Part shown: in pieces, positions 31,910 through 43,259 of the stretch
Layout: each line of letters starts with the position of its first letter
Numbering within the stretch: the first letter of the stretch is position 1
Assembly: GCA_905160935.1 (NCBI GenBank)
Contig: CAJHZI010000814.1
Coordinates: 304,001-368,000, forward strand
DNA from: Enchytraeus crypticus
Lineage: Eukaryota; Annelida; Clitellata; Enchytraeida; Enchytraeidae
Direction of reading: 5' to 3'
DNA: 64,000 nt
Notes under the pieces: model-generated
What the model was told of the DNA's origin: nothing
Databases searched by the model: none
The model's input: the letters and a program-made list of their open reading frames with translations, nothing else
Program-made: the position numbers and the translations under genes

Positions 31910-32633
31910 TGTTATATTTATTTTATTACTGCACCCGGCAGGGAAGGGAAAGAAGTGAAACTATTATTCTAGAAAGATATGCAAATCAGTTAAGAAAGAT
32001 ATGGAACGCAAGGAGAATATTAACGAGATATGGGAGATAGATAGAGGAAGAGACCGAGAGCAGAGATATTACGCAGTATCAGACTCACACAGATGTTCCA
32101 TTTTAGACTGTTTTTATTATCAAAATTCACATTCAGAGTACGCTAGATTAATGCCAACGGCAACGACTTGTCAGTCTAAACTAAATTATCGATTAACTTG
32201 AACCCCCCAATTAAACGCTCACTGGTAGCCAGCGTGACCTGCAATCAGATTCAGATGAAAGCCGCGATTGCAATAATAACCTACATTGCAATAACATTAT
32301 ATTAAAGCACAGAATATAAAGTTAAGCCCTACAAATTTGTAACCCAATACAAGTTCTGTACAAATGGAGGTTACCTTACGAGTCCGTAAGATCCTGGCGA
32401 GACGAATTCAAACTTATGAATCTCACGAGGCTAACATAAACATGACTGTTCAACACCTCCGAAAAGGTCGCTGCCGACTGCTAAATCGTAACTCTCTCTG
32501 TTCCTCAAGGTAATCTAACTAAATCAGCCTATCCTAACCTCCACGGTTCACTGGTCACACGTGTATCGATAGCTAACTCACACACAAGGCTATCCCACTG
32601 ACCAGGGGAGTGTTCATCCGAAGGAAGAACACT

Positions 32634-32636
<3 letters not shown>
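31910..32636 (-). repeat. 5' LTR of the gypsy element
   Basis: It begins on the minus strand with TGTAGTGTTCTTCC at 32636 and ends with ATATAACA at 31910, the TG...CA rule. It matches 19254-19982 along its length with scattered differences and a few small indels. Confidence 0.9.
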
Positions 32637-32694
<58 letters not shown>

Positions 32695-32705
32695 TACTAA
32701 ATTAA

Positions 32706-32772
<67 letters not shown>

Positions 32773-32937
32773 TAAATATAAATTATATATATATATACAT
32801 ACATATGTAAATCATAAAATTAAAGTACTATATATACAATACGTGTATATGTATAGGCATTGTATATATATATATAATGTAGATTTGTATGCACATGTAT
32901 ATAATATATAAGTTATTTAGAGTGCATTTATTGTGGA

Positions 32938-32990
<53 letters not shown>

Positions 32991-33000
32991 CATATATAGG
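32637..33000. repeat. (AT)n microsatellite cluster
   Basis: (AT)n runs at 32637-32690, 32711-32770 and 32941-32985 are separated by short AT-rich pieces. They continue the tract that ends at 19253, on the other side of the gypsy element. Confidence 0.9.
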
Positions 33001-33102
33001 GCCGATATATATAGCTCAGATTCTCGCGTGGTTCGCGCAGGAGTACGGCGTGACTAACGAGAGACTCACCCTTGTCGCGCTCTTATTACGAGAGTTGTAC
33101 TG

Positions 33103-33400
33103 TATATATATTGGCTAAGCCTGGGGCAGGGCATACTTGTTATTCATTGGTATGCCTGTAATTTGTAAATAATGTTTGCCATTGAAACTGAAGTCGTTAT
33201 TAAACTAGGTGTGTTCTAGGATTTAAAAAAATGTTCGGCATGGTTTATCCCTTCTCCCCTCAAACTTTCTATGTACGGTTCGCATAGTATAACTAGCATC
33301 AATATTTGCATAGAGTGAAGTTATATCAGCCGTTAATATAATGGTATTGTTAGTGATAAATTTTTTATTAATGTTAAATGAGTATTAGGAAAACGGAGGT
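33103..33400 (-). mobile_element. Penelope-like element, N-terminal half of reverse transcriptase
   Basis: Reading from 33400 downward gives TADITSLYANID in one frame and then NGKHYLQITGIPMNN in another, corresponding to the DIxSLYTNI and YYxQxxGxxMG motifs of Penelope-like reverse transcriptases. The segment stops exactly at the TA (33103-33104) that borders the insertion. The next expected residues begin at 14834. This join is the main evidence for the nested structure. Confidence 0.75.
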
Positions 33401-33600
33401 ATATTAAAATTGGTGACGTCCCTGCATTGTTTCCCCTACCCCATTTAATCCATGACTCAGGCCTTATTCGGCTCTAGTAGCCAACCCCTAACCTAACCTA
33501 AGATGTTCTTTCTTCGTGGCTGTGCAGGCTTCCAATAGTAATACTTTGTAGGATAATGATATGCATGCATTTATTATTTATTTTGTATGTTTGGAAACAG

Positions 33601-33672
33601 TTGGGTGAAAGATTTCGGCAACAGTCAAGGACTGAACAGTATTCTCAATATTCTCATATACTGCTCAGACGA
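33601..33672 (+). CDS. dia: Diaphanous-type formin exon (FH3 region), exon 1 of 4 in window
   Basis: After an acceptor (…GGAAACAG) the 72 bases encode, with the first base completing a codon, WVKDFGNSQGLNSILNIL and then IYCSD, ending in two bases of the next codon before the donor GTAAGT. Diaphanous formins have SWVxxFGxxGLxxLLDxL at the start of the armadillo-like FH3 region, which helps autoinhibition and Rho binding. The final two bases join in phase to the exon at 46860, giving an uninterrupted frame. The 5' neighbour exon (ending ...NPxS) was not found. It lies 200 bases right of the Penelope relic. 33401-33600 is intron. The gene would make an actin-nucleating cytoskeletal protein. Confidence 0.75.
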
Positions 33673-34112
33673 GTAAGTTTAGTTCTTCAAATAACATTTG
33701 TTTATATAGTGTTTTGCTCTAGAACGACACCTAATACTTGATGCATTGATGAATGGCTTGAGAAAGCAAGTATTTTACATATGCAATCTGAAGTAGTTTT
33801 CAATATAATGATTTCATGATGAAAGATTTACATTTTTAAAAGTCTTTCTTAATTCTAGCCAAAGCTAAGTGACTCAGGCTATAGCAGAGTTTTGACATCT
33901 TAGGTTTCATCGTTGAATCGGATAACTGTGACGGGCGAGACTAAATAAGTTCGGCATACATCTTACGTATGAACCGACCAGCTGCAGATGGTAAAGAAAG
34001 ACAAAGCAAATCACCTCAGAAATTATATCTATCTAACCTAAAACTTAAGAAAGTGTGTAGCAAATTTTTCATGATGGGATAAACTTACTATGTTGATCAT
34101 ATTCGCATATCC
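33673..34112 (+). other. Intron sequence without recognisable features
   Basis: Between the first formin exon and the MITE there is AT-rich sequence with no repeat family or reading frame that I can identify. Confidence 0.6.
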
Positions 34113-34241
34113 GTTAGAATGAGCTAGTGGCATGATCGGTAGGTAAGTACCGATCATTCCACTGAATAAATGAGCAATTGGCATGATCGATGTCATGTAC
34201 CTGCTCTTCGTTTCCGTTCTTGCCACTGGCTCATTCTAATG
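34113..34241. mobile_element. Small MITE-like inverted repeat
   Basis: TTAGAATGAGCTAGTGGCA at about 34114 is mirrored by TGCCACTGGCTCATTCTAA ending near 34239, with three or so mismatches over 25 bases. Total length is about 128. A nested GATCGGTAGGTAAGTACCGATC palindrome starts at 34134. No family name is recognised. Confidence 0.6.
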
Positions 34242-34249
34242 ATTATGCT

Positions 34250-34440
34250 TATCAATCAATCAATCTATCAATTAAAATTTAAGGTTGGGTTCGTCGCCAT
34301 AAGACAATGTCAGGGACGTCTCTTGCTGACTCTGCACAAACAGGTACCAAAACACCACACGATGACGACGGAGTACGCAAAGACCACAGGGGATAGCGAG
34401 ATAAGATTCAAGGCAAGCGGGTCAAACTTATGACCTTTTT
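34250..34440 (-). mobile_element. SINE sharing the CR1 LINE tail, copy 1
   Basis: On the minus strand this closely follows 49775-49975: TTTGACCCGCTTG, then a TCGTCATCG...TTTGG and CCTGTTTGTGCAGAGTC block, then GAGACGTCCCTGAC and TTAAATTTTAATTGAT. The last part resembles the 3' end of the CR1-type LINEs at 51195-51235 and 54035-54083. Confidence 0.7.
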
Positions 34441-34714
34441 TGATCGATAAATGTATCCCATCATGAAAGATATGCTTCACAATTTCTGTTGCTCTTTGCT
34501 TAGAGAAACATAACTACAGTCTTGATTTGTTTTGTCTTTTCTTAACATATGCGCCTGTTGGTTTATTGGTAGCACGTATTCCGAATTCGGCAAGCCTATA
34601 CTTTAGTTTCTAGATTGATGACTGGTTTAAGGTTGAATGACTTTTCAAAATAATTATAGTCTAATATTAAGTAGTATAACATTGTTAACCGTACTTGTAC
34701 GAGCATAGATTATA

Positions 34715-36005
34715 ATGTCTTCAATTGGGCTGAACCAAAAATTGCTACAAAAACTTAAACGAATGGATAAACATCAAAAGTCTCAGAGCACGGCGACGGG
34801 GCCCCAGACGACAAGGTTAATCGCGCCCGGAAGGGGTGGGGAAGATCTGAAGGGCCACCCAGATCGATATTATGCGAAATCTCTCGTCAGGCAATATCAG
34901 GTTCCCAACACAAAATGTAGGATCAATGACGGAGAAGGGTATAGAAGTTGCGGCAATGTTGAAGAGGAGAAGGGTAGATTTGTGCTGTGTACAGGACACC
35001 AGGTGGAAGGGGGCTAGGTCGAGGTTTACGGGTGATGGATATAAGCTGTGGTATGTAAGAGAAAGTAGCCGTAGGAATGGAGTTGGAGTAATGCTGAATG
35101 TGAGGATGTCGATGGGGGTGGTAGAGCTAAAAAGGAAAGGTAGTAGGTTGATGTTAGTAAAACTTGTGTTTGAGGTGAGAGATTAAATGTGTTAAGTGTT
35201 TATGCTCCTCAAGTTGGCTGTGGAGGGGAGGAGAAGCAAAGATTCTGGGAGGAGTTTGACGAATTGTTGAGGGAGTGTGATGTGGGGGAAAGATTGGTAG
35301 TGGGAGGTGATTTAAATGGGCATGTAGGGTAGTATGGGCTGGAATATAGGGTGGCGCATGGTGGATTTGGGTTCAGTGAGAGTAACAAGGAGGATATGGC
35401 AATATTGGAAGCTACAGTAGCCCATGATCTAGTTATATGCAATACTCTGCTTGAGATGATAGAGCAGCATTTAGTCACTCATGCAGCAAGTCAAGGGCAA
35501 TCACAAATAGATTTTTTGTTGATACGGAGGTAGGACGAAGCTAAATGTAAGGATTGCAAATTTATTAGAGGAGAATGGGAAATAGAACTTCATGAACCAG
35601 TTGTTTTGGATTTTGTGTGGGTGAGTATGAAGATTAGAAAAAGAAAATCAGGTATTGAAACGGTAAAATGGGGAAGAACAATGGAAAAAGAAGTGGAATT
35701 GAAGATGAAGTTGGAGACTGAAGTTGAATGGACTTTAGAGGGATCAGCTAATGACATATGGGTTGTAATATCTAACAAAGTTAGACAATGCTGTAGGAAA
35801 GTGCTAGGTGTAGTGAAGGGTGGTAGGAAAATGGTGGACAAGGAAGTTTGGTGGACAATCGGAGAGTTTTGAGGTGAAAATCGGGCTACATCAAGGATCA
35901 GCCATAAGTCCGTATTTATTTATTTTGATTATGGATGAGTTGCTTAAGGGGGTTATTAAGGAGGCCCCATGGTGCATGTTATTTAGTATTAATATTAAGC
36001 ATTGA
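34715..36005 (+). mobile_element. RTE-type LINE with internal deletion
   Basis: Leader and endonuclease text appears in two frames (MTEKGIEVAAMLKRRRVDL, CCVQDTRWKGARSRF, NGVGVMLNVRM), then VVGGDLNGHVG and HAASQGQSQIDFLL in others. At about 35855 the sequence jumps from the linker straight to EVKIGLHQGSAISPYLFIL and EAPWCMLF in the reverse transcriptase palm, so the fingers are deleted. Several frame changes occur. Confidence 0.75.
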
Positions 36006-37060
36006 GGAATAGATGGGAAGTTATACAAATATATAGAAGATCGGTAGAAGAAAGGGGAGGAAGCAGAGGGTTACGCTGGGTGAAGCTAAATCAGGTTGAG
36101 TGGAGGTAACTTCGGGTTGCACGGGGTTCAGTGTTGGGGCCTATATTCTTGCTGATCTTCATAAGTGATGTAGATACAGAAATATTTAATACGATCTTAA
36201 AGTTTGCTGATGCTACAAAACTACTTGGAAAAGTTGGTATTAAAAAACAAAGTGACAGTATGGTTCGGGACTTTCACGTGCTAAGTAAGTGGTCCCAAGA
36301 ATGGGGCTTAGAATTCAATGTGGACAAGTGTAAGGGAATTCACTTAGGTAAATATAACCCTAATAATGAATATATTATAAATAATGAGATACTGCAGGTG
36401 AGTGAGGATACTGCAGGTGAGTGAGTGAGGAGAAGGATTTAGGGGTAATATTTAGCCAGGACCTCAAAGTGAAGAAACAATTTACTGTGGCTGTTAATGC
36501 AGCCGATAGGACCTTAGGATTACTAAAGAGAACATTCAAAAGTAGAGATATAAGCATTGTTTTATGATTTTATAAATCTTAAAACAATGATTCGACGTCA
36601 TCTGGAGTATTGTATGTCAGTGTGGAGACCACACTACAGGAAGGATATTGAACTTATTGAAGCAGTGCAAAGAAGAGCATTAAGAACTACTAGGGGATTC
36701 AAAGCATTAGGGTATGAGGAGAGGCTAAGGGCAGTTCAACTGACAACCCTAGAAGCTAGGAGAATTAGCGGCGATTTTGTAGAGGTTTATAAAATAATGC
36801 ATGGCTTACAGAATTAAGAGCAACAGATCATTCAATTTCTCCAGTAATGGTTTGAGAGGTCATAGCTATAAGTTGTTTAAGCCTAGTGTTGGGACAGACT
36901 TAGAAAAGTTTCTTTTTCTCATAGGCTGATTTATAGGTCGAACTCTTTGAGTGAGGAGATTGTGAATGCGGTGTCGGTAAATAGTTTTAAAAACAAGCTG
37001 GATGTTGTAATCATGCATGATTGGGGATTGAATTAAGTTCTTGGCTTTCTTCGCGTGTTC
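36006..37060 (+). mobile_element. CR1/Rex-type LINE 3' half
   Basis: Starting near 36120 the frame reads SVLGPIFLLIFISDVD, ILKFADATKLLGKVG (one catalytic Asp of FADD is Ala), EWGLEFNVDKCKGIHLGK, KDLGVIFSQDLKVKKQF, and then RRHLEYCMSVWRPHYRKDIE and YEERLRAVQLTTLEARRISG. This is the C-terminal half of a CR1-type reverse transcriptase. It abuts the RTE fragment and is from another clade. A short duplication (CTGCAGGTGAGTGAG) lies at 36393-36425. Confidence 0.8.
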
Positions 37061-37179
37061 CTGCTACCTAAGTTTGACTAAGGATTGAAATGACGAAAGA
37101 TGGTAGCGGTTCTGGTAAATTCTGGTATATCTCTCTGGTTAATTCGGAGGCTCAGCGTACAATAATTGCTGTTTGGATT

Positions 37180-39930
37180 ACGAAATTCCTAAATAATTTC
37201 CAGTAGTCACAATTTCTCCAACATGACAGTCATTTATTTATAAAGAAGTTGGCAGGTGGAAACATTATTTGTATTCCGTGTAATGAAGAAAAGTACATCA
37301 GCTTCTGTAGGGAAGTGTTGGTTGACGAGTTTTATAATAAAGAAGGTATGAAAGTCAAAGTGAAAAGAGATTTGCTTTAGGTTTAAGGCTTTGAGTTTTG
37401 ACACACTTTCAAAAAGCCTAAGTAAGGATCAGTATAAAAATATTGGAAGGAACTACGCTGGAAAGCAGTTGGACAAGCTTTTGAGAAAAGGAGTTTACCC
37501 ATACGACTATGTTAGTTCTTTAGAAAGACTTAATGAAATTATACTACTGCCAAAGGAGGCATTCTACTAAAAACTCCACGATGTCGGTATTAGCTATGAA
37601 GACTACGAACATGCACAGACTGTTTGGAGAGAGTTTGGATGTAAAACTTTTCGAGGCTATCACAACTTGTACAATATGTCTGATGTGTTTTTACTAACAG
37701 ATGTGTTAGTAAATTTTAGAGATTTTTGTATGGCCGACTATAAATTAGACCCTGCGTGGTATTACTCTTCGCCAGGGTTGGCATGGGATGCAGCTTTAAA
37801 GTTGACTGACGTCGAGCTTGAATTCTAAAGCGAGTATGCTATGCTGCTGATGATTAAATATGTTATTAGAGGCGGCGTAAGCACTGTATCAAACAGATAT
37901 GCCAAAGCTAATAATAAATACATGGGAGAGAACTTTGACGTCAATGAACCTTCTAAATTTATCATGTGGATTCGCTATAAGTAACCCTCTAAGCCTCGAT
38001 AAGTAACCCACACACCGGTTCGAATGGATGGCCGATGAAGAACTGGAAAAATGGAACGATGGTAGTGGTATCCTTGAAGTTAACTTAGAATATTCCACCA
38101 CACTGCCATATAACCGTAATGACTGTCCTTTAGCGCCCGAGATTCAGAAAGTGAATGAAGTGGATAAACTTATACCTAATTTGAATGATAAAACAAAGGA
38201 CATATTACATTATGAAAATTTGAAATTGTTTGAAAGCTTAGGACTGAAAATTACTAAAATACACTGAGGTATAAAATCTGAAGGAAGTCCATGGCTTAAC
38301 ACATACATTAAATTTAGCACCCAGCTAAGAACCAAGGCTATTAACGATTTTGAGAAAGATTTCTTCAAATTAATGACAGTAGTGTATTTGGTAAGACCAT
38401 GGAGCATATTGAAAACACAATAGATTTCAAATTGGTGTGTGGTAGAAAGAAAGCCATTGAATTAGCTGCAAAGCCGTACTATGACCGAACGACATTATTT
38501 GACGAAAATCTCATTGGTGTGCATATGAGAAACACAAAATTACTTTATAATAAGCCTATTTACATAGGTATGGCAATATTAGATTTAAGTAAAACTTTGA
38601 TGTACGACTTTCACTATTATTATGAAAAGACCAAATGTTATGATAATTCTACGCTGTTGTTTACGGACACGGATTCGTTGATGTATGAAATACAGACGGA
38701 TGACTTTTACACAGACATATCTAATGATGTTGTCAGAACAGGATCTAAGTCTGAGTCACAAATTGTCAGACACAAATGTTAAACCCTACTCTGGCCTCGA
38801 TAAACTCAGTATAGACTAAACTAATTAAAACATAACAAAATCAGTGTTCAGAAATTAAGTAAGAAAGTAGTATTTAATACAATAAAATAAGAACACTAAT
38901 ACATAATTGATGGCATAATAAACTCAGAACCAAACATAGTACAAAATCGCAATTCATACCTCCTAATCAAATTCAACACTGTAAAACCTCCTACTCAATA
39001 CAACATAGCTAAACTATAACTTTAAAGAACCACCCTTAAAACAACTACTATTACTAATTTATAGTCTAGACGACTGGGCTAGAACTAAACTATGCAGCTT
39101 GGTGTTATCGTGAAATTAGAACAAAAACTAGCGTACTACTAATATAAAACCCTGCTATACGCTACTGTACTTATAAAACTCACTGACACTCCACTATAAC
39201 TACACCAATAGTATCCTGGTACTATAAACTAAAATATCTACGACTAGTATCCTGGTGCTATCATCTATAACTCAACAATTGACTTGGAAAGTCTCTTACA
39301 AACTAAATCTAACTAACACGCCATGACATCAAACATCCAAGTCCCCGAACATCGCTCACAACAAACCGCATTATCTTCTTCGCAGCTACGCGCGACAGCA
39401 ACAGCAATACAACAATTCAATAAAGCATATTGATTCCATAAGTACGCTTCCATAGCTAGAAGTACGAACCCTGACAGATTTCAAACTCAAATTTTACACT
39501 AGTGAGAACCCTAAGGATCACCCATCAGGCATTTGAACTGGAGTTTATAAAAAGTCAGTGGGATATTTAAAGACAAAGCTTGATGAAAGGAGATTTAACA
39601 ATTTGTTGGATTGAGAGCACAGCTGTACTCTTGTAGATTAACAGGTGAAAAGAGCACAAGAATTGTAAAGGTGTTAAAAAGAATGTTGTTGAGAGGTCAA
39701 TAACACATGATGACTATAGGGATTGTCTTTTTCAGAAAAGAGATCACATTAGAAGAATGAACGTCATCAGATCTTACTTGCACGAATTGTATACTGAGGA
39801 AGTAAATAAAGTTGCTCTCAGCTCTGATGACGACAAGCGAGTAACTACAGATGGTGGAATACATACTTTTGCGTATGATTATTATAGATTAAATGAATAT
39901 ATAAAACGTGCAGCAAATGTTTGCTGAAGA
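37180..39930 (+). pseudogene. Polinton/Maverick DNA polymerase B, many stops, split by a solo LTR
   Basis: The plus strand carries, in order, exonuclease-region text (HDSHLFIKKL, EEKYISFCREVLVDEF), KGVYPYDYVSSLERLNE, CKTFRGYHNLYNMSDVFLL, PGLAWDAALKLTDVELE, VFGKTMEHIENTIDFKLV, and the palm motif TDTDSLMYE (38663-38680). After the solo LTR come ENPKDHPSGI and VERSITHDDYRDCLFQKR, SYLHELYTEEVNKVAL and DDDKRVTTDGGIHTFAYDY. This is the protein-primed polymerase of Polinton elements. At least six stops or frame changes and a replaced stretch near 37980-38010 inactivate it. Orientation is the same as the host gene. Confidence 0.85.
38731..39476. mobile_element. Solo LTR inside the Polinton polymerase
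   Basis: The block begins TGTCAGAACAGG and ends CGAACCCTGACA, a TG...CA element with TGTCAG/CTGACA inverted ends. GATGT precedes and GATTT follows, a 5-bp duplication with one change. The polymerase reading frame is continuous if block and one duplicate are omitted. A TAGTATCCTGGT motif is repeated inside (39209 and 39246). No partner LTR is in the window. Confidence 0.75.
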
Positions 39931-40079
39931 CCAACTTTATAGAACACACAGGAAATAAGAAATTTCCAACCAACTTTTTACGACACACAAGAGTTGGTAC
40001 CGAACTTTGTTATAAAGACTCACTAAAATATGTATTTATTTCAAACCAAATTTGGTTTGAAAATAATTCCTTATAACCA

Positions 40080-40410
40080 TACAACCCCAGCATCATAGCA
40101 GTCTGTATTGAAACCGTCAATCTCTGCATTTAACATTTATTTATATTTTCCGAAATTGATTTCTGTTACCGTAAACTCAAATCTGTGAGGCTTCTTTTCC
40201 TAATTTTTCTGTTTAATATAATCAGTAATCTTTTTAATGGACCATATTTTTATAGAGCTATCATCCTCATTTTTGAATAACGTATAGTACATATGATTTG
40301 CCCTATATTGTATCTATGGGTTCCATACATTTATAATATATCTATCTCCAGCTTGAAGATTTCGAAACTTGAGTATTTGCCAGTTTGAGTTTGTAGTTGT
40401 CATTTTATAT
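40080..40410 (-). pseudogene. Small Polinton-associated gene of unknown role
   Basis: From about 40403 on the minus strand the frame starts MTTTNSNWQILKFRNLQAG and continues with NHMYYTLFKNEDDSSIKIW, EKKPHRFEFTVTEINFGKY and LNAEIDGFNTDCYDAG, with three stops. The same C-terminal text recurs at 59040-59180, near another Polinton piece, so it is part of the Polinton gene set. No function is recognised. Confidence 0.55.
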
Positions 40411-40479
40411 ATTTAAGAAAATACATTTAAACCAAAGTTCAATTATTATTTTAATTTACAAAATTTTAGATCTCTAAAC

Positions 40480-41500
40480 ACTTTCAAAGTGTTGTAGGGG
40501 AATGCATATATTAAATTTCTTACTGTAATCCACCCATTCAACCAAGGCACGTTCAACACCTTTAATCTTTTCCCGTATAAATACCTCACCTAACTGATAT
40601 ACATATATACGTCTCAGGCGATGTATATTTTACTTTGACTACCACGTAAATATCCTCAGCCGACCACTTGGGTAGGAATCCCTTTTCAAACACACCTTTA
40701 ATCCGACTAATTCGAACCCTATCACCAACGTCAAATTTTCGACTTATGTTATTTTCTATAATTCTACACTTCCTACTGTTTATAATAAATGCTTAGTTTT
40801 CGCTTTTACTAGCCCCAGTTGGAGTCACTTTTATGGTTGAATGCTTTGTGTTGTTATGCTCGGCAATTAAATCGTTAATGATATCAATTCAATTCTCGTA
40901 TTTTCAGTCGTAAATATTTTACACATTTTTTCCTTGATGCTGCTATTGAAGGGCTCAACAACTGATGATTTATGTTCTCCAAACCTAGAGTAGATACTGT
41001 AAAATTACTTTTCTTGAACCAACCTTCTATGTTCTTGTAATAAAATTATTTGCCCTGATCAAGCCTTAAATGTCTAGGCTTTCTTCCAGATGATGACACT
41101 ATTAGTTTAAATGTCTCTGCAGTTGTTTCACCTCTCTTGTCTTTCAAAGGAATAATCCATGCGTGCTTAGAAAACTCATAAATGACGTCACTCATGTATA
41201 TGTAGCCCTTTTTAACCCTGCTCCATTCCTGAATTTCTACTAAATCATCACCCCATACATCGTCTACTTTAAACACATTGACTTGCCGTCTCGTATATTT
41301 TTTGTTAATCGGTTTTGTGTAATTCGCTTGCTAATTCTTCAAAGGGCCCAACAACTGGCGCTTCGCTGGACCTCTCTTTGCGTTTTTTGACTGTCATAGA
41401 CCAAACGTTGCCTTACTTTTCATGATATGGTCTACTATTTGAGCCATATTTCTTTGCGTACTATCAAATATTGAAACATTAGAAATCTCCTATGATCGAT
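40480..41500 (-). pseudogene. Polinton integrase (retroviral-type rve)
   Basis: 41276-41046 contains VDDVWGDDLVEIQEWSRVK, YEFSKHAWIIPLKDKRGE and RKPRHLRLDQGK. Further down, in shifted frames, are TVYSRFGEHKSSVVEPFNSS, KIFTTENTRI and then a chromodomain-like C-terminus with IYQLGEVFIREKIKGVE. Asp of DLVE, Asp of LDQGK and Glu of VVEPFN are at the places of the DDE triad. Polinton integrases insert the element with 6-bp duplications. It faces the polymerase gene from the right. 41500-41870 is mostly decayed N-terminal sequence. Confidence 0.8.
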
Positions 41501-41869
41501 GACCTAGGGCCTTGTCGTTGATATTTCAACTGGTAGTATCGGGATTTGCAGTATAAAACTGGTAATGCAATTTACACATGCCTTCAAACTCACTTATTCC
41601 TCAAAAGTCTTCACGATTTCTTTGTTCATACTTTGTGCCTGAACCGCAATATGAATACTTAATTTAGATCATTAAATGATCCGTTTGGTACATACTCTCA
41701 TTGTCTTGTAGGTAAATGTAATTTTCCGACTGAATTTCCAAATGCCGATAACACCCTAATAAACATGTCCCGACCAACGTGTGAGTTGGTTGTGAATCTT
41801 GACATTGTACATACTCATACCCTACAAACAGCAATCTGCACTTTGCTACTAGTAACAGTTAACATCTCC

Positions 41870-43245
41870 TGTAGGCCAAAACAGAATCAAAAACAGCTAA
41901 AAACCTTGGATCACAAGTGAAAGGTTAGGCAAAATGGATGAAAGGGAGGAAATTGAAAAGTATTGACACGAGTCTTGGCCGTAGGAAATATAGAAGCTTA
42001 AACAATGAACTTAGAAGAATTACCTACAAAGCAAAAGATAATTGGTAGAGTGTAAAATGTGAGGATTTAGCAGAATGTGATAGAAGAAGGAGGTCAGAAA
42101 TATTGTACCAGGAAGTCAGGACACTGACAAGAACCGATAAGTAAAAGAAAGGAGATGCAAAGGACATTAGTATTGTGAGTAAAGATGGGTAATTGAAGAC
42201 AGAGCTGGAAAAAGTTAAAGAAAGATAGAGAGAATATATAGAGGAATTGGATGATAAGTCTGGGAAGCCAGTTCAAGATGATTTTAAATTTGAAGCAAAT
42301 GTAATATAAGACGATAAAAGGGGCCCCTATATAATGATAGAGGAAATTTAATCTGCAATTAACAACATAAAGAAGGGGAAGGCAGCCGGAATAGATGATA
42401 TTCCAGCATAATTCTTGAAAGTGTTGGAAGGAGAAACACTCACTAAGTTAGTTAAAGTATGTATGAAAGTGTACAATATAGGTCTTTGACCAGACGACTT
42501 TACCAAGTCTGTGATTATCACAATTCTAAAAAAGCCAATGCTGTGGAGAGTTCGGTAACAGAACAATCAGTATTATAACAATCAGAACCTCATGCATCGA
42601 AGATCTCATTAAAGATAATAAATAATAGCTTTCAGTCGAAAGCAGAAATGATACTGAGCAGGACACAATTTGGTTTTAATAAAAGATGCGGCACATGAGA
42701 AGCAAGAGGGGTAATGCAGGTCATTTGTAAAAGAAGATTTGGATTATTTGGATAACGATGATGAATATTTTGAAAAGAATAGAAATTGACTGGAGAGAGA
42801 GTGAAGACTAATGTTAAACATGTACTTGAATCAAAGAGCAGTATAAATAAAGCAATATAAAAAAATAAAGCAAGAATACTCAAAAGAAGGTGAGATAGGA
42901 CGTGGAGTAAGACAAGGTTGTAGCATTACGCCGCTGCTGTTTAACATTTACGCTGAGGCAATGATGGAGGTAGCCATGGTGGACATGGAAGAAGGAATAA
43001 AAGTAGGATGAAAATTGTTACAAGATGTAAGATTTGCAGATGACCAAGGAATGGTTGCGGGCAGCGAGCCTGGACTGCAGAAGATAATAGATAGACTGAA
43101 TGATACGGCATTGAAATATAGCAGGAAGATAAACATCAAGGATACAGAAGTGATGAGAGTTTTCCCATAATAAAATGAAAAAAGGGCATTTTATAAAACA
43201 ATAAATGGTTCAAAATTGAAACAGGTAAGCAGTTTTTTTGTTTCT
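41870..43245 (+). mobile_element. RTE-type LINE reverse transcriptase, broken
   Basis: In one main frame with many stops the order is SAINNIKKGKAAGIDDIPA, DDFTKSVIITILKKP, then GRGVRQGCSITPLLFNIYAE and DVRFADDQGMVAGSEPGLQ. The catalytic ADD is intact in the text. It interrupts the Polinton. The 3' part stops at about 43245, where a second RTE copy starts. Confidence 0.8.
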
Positions 43246-43259
43246 TGGGTCATACTATA

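Larger units (their letters stand above)
19254..32636 (-). mobile_element. Ty3/gypsy LTR retrotransposon, 13.4 kb, nested and broken
   Basis: Paired LTRs (19254-19982 and 31910-32636) enclose, on the minus strand, a primer-binding site, a 2.8-kb leader, gag, aspartic protease, a linker with a Tpt1/KptA-like segment, reverse transcriptase and RNase H, in gypsy order. No integrase is recognisable in the 3 kb before the 3' LTR. A mariner (26398-27147) and a 0.7-kb insert (23459-24170) lie inside it. Both outer flanks are (TA)n, so the target was a microsatellite and the duplication cannot be delimited. LTR divergence is roughly 5% by eye. Frameshifts and stops throughout make it inactive. Confidence 0.9.
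14835..33102. mobile_element. TA-flanked segment with pogo-like ends splitting the Penelope element
   Basis: The left end CAGTACAACTCTCGT (14835-14849) recurs in inverted form ending at 33102. Similarity continues for ~35 bases with a few mismatches, and TA flanks both sides. CAGTAnAACTC-type termini with a TA target are usual for pogo/Tigger elements. No transposase is recognisable inside. Most of the 18.3 kb is later insertions: 13.4 kb is a gypsy element, plus SINEs and a LINE tail. The original element was probably a non-autonomous one of a few kb. 15010-15250 shows no recognisable feature. Confidence 0.7.

Noticed and set aside
32933-33118. Tyr/Ile-repeat frame near the insertion end
   Set aside because: It comes from (TA)n followed by the pogo-like terminus.
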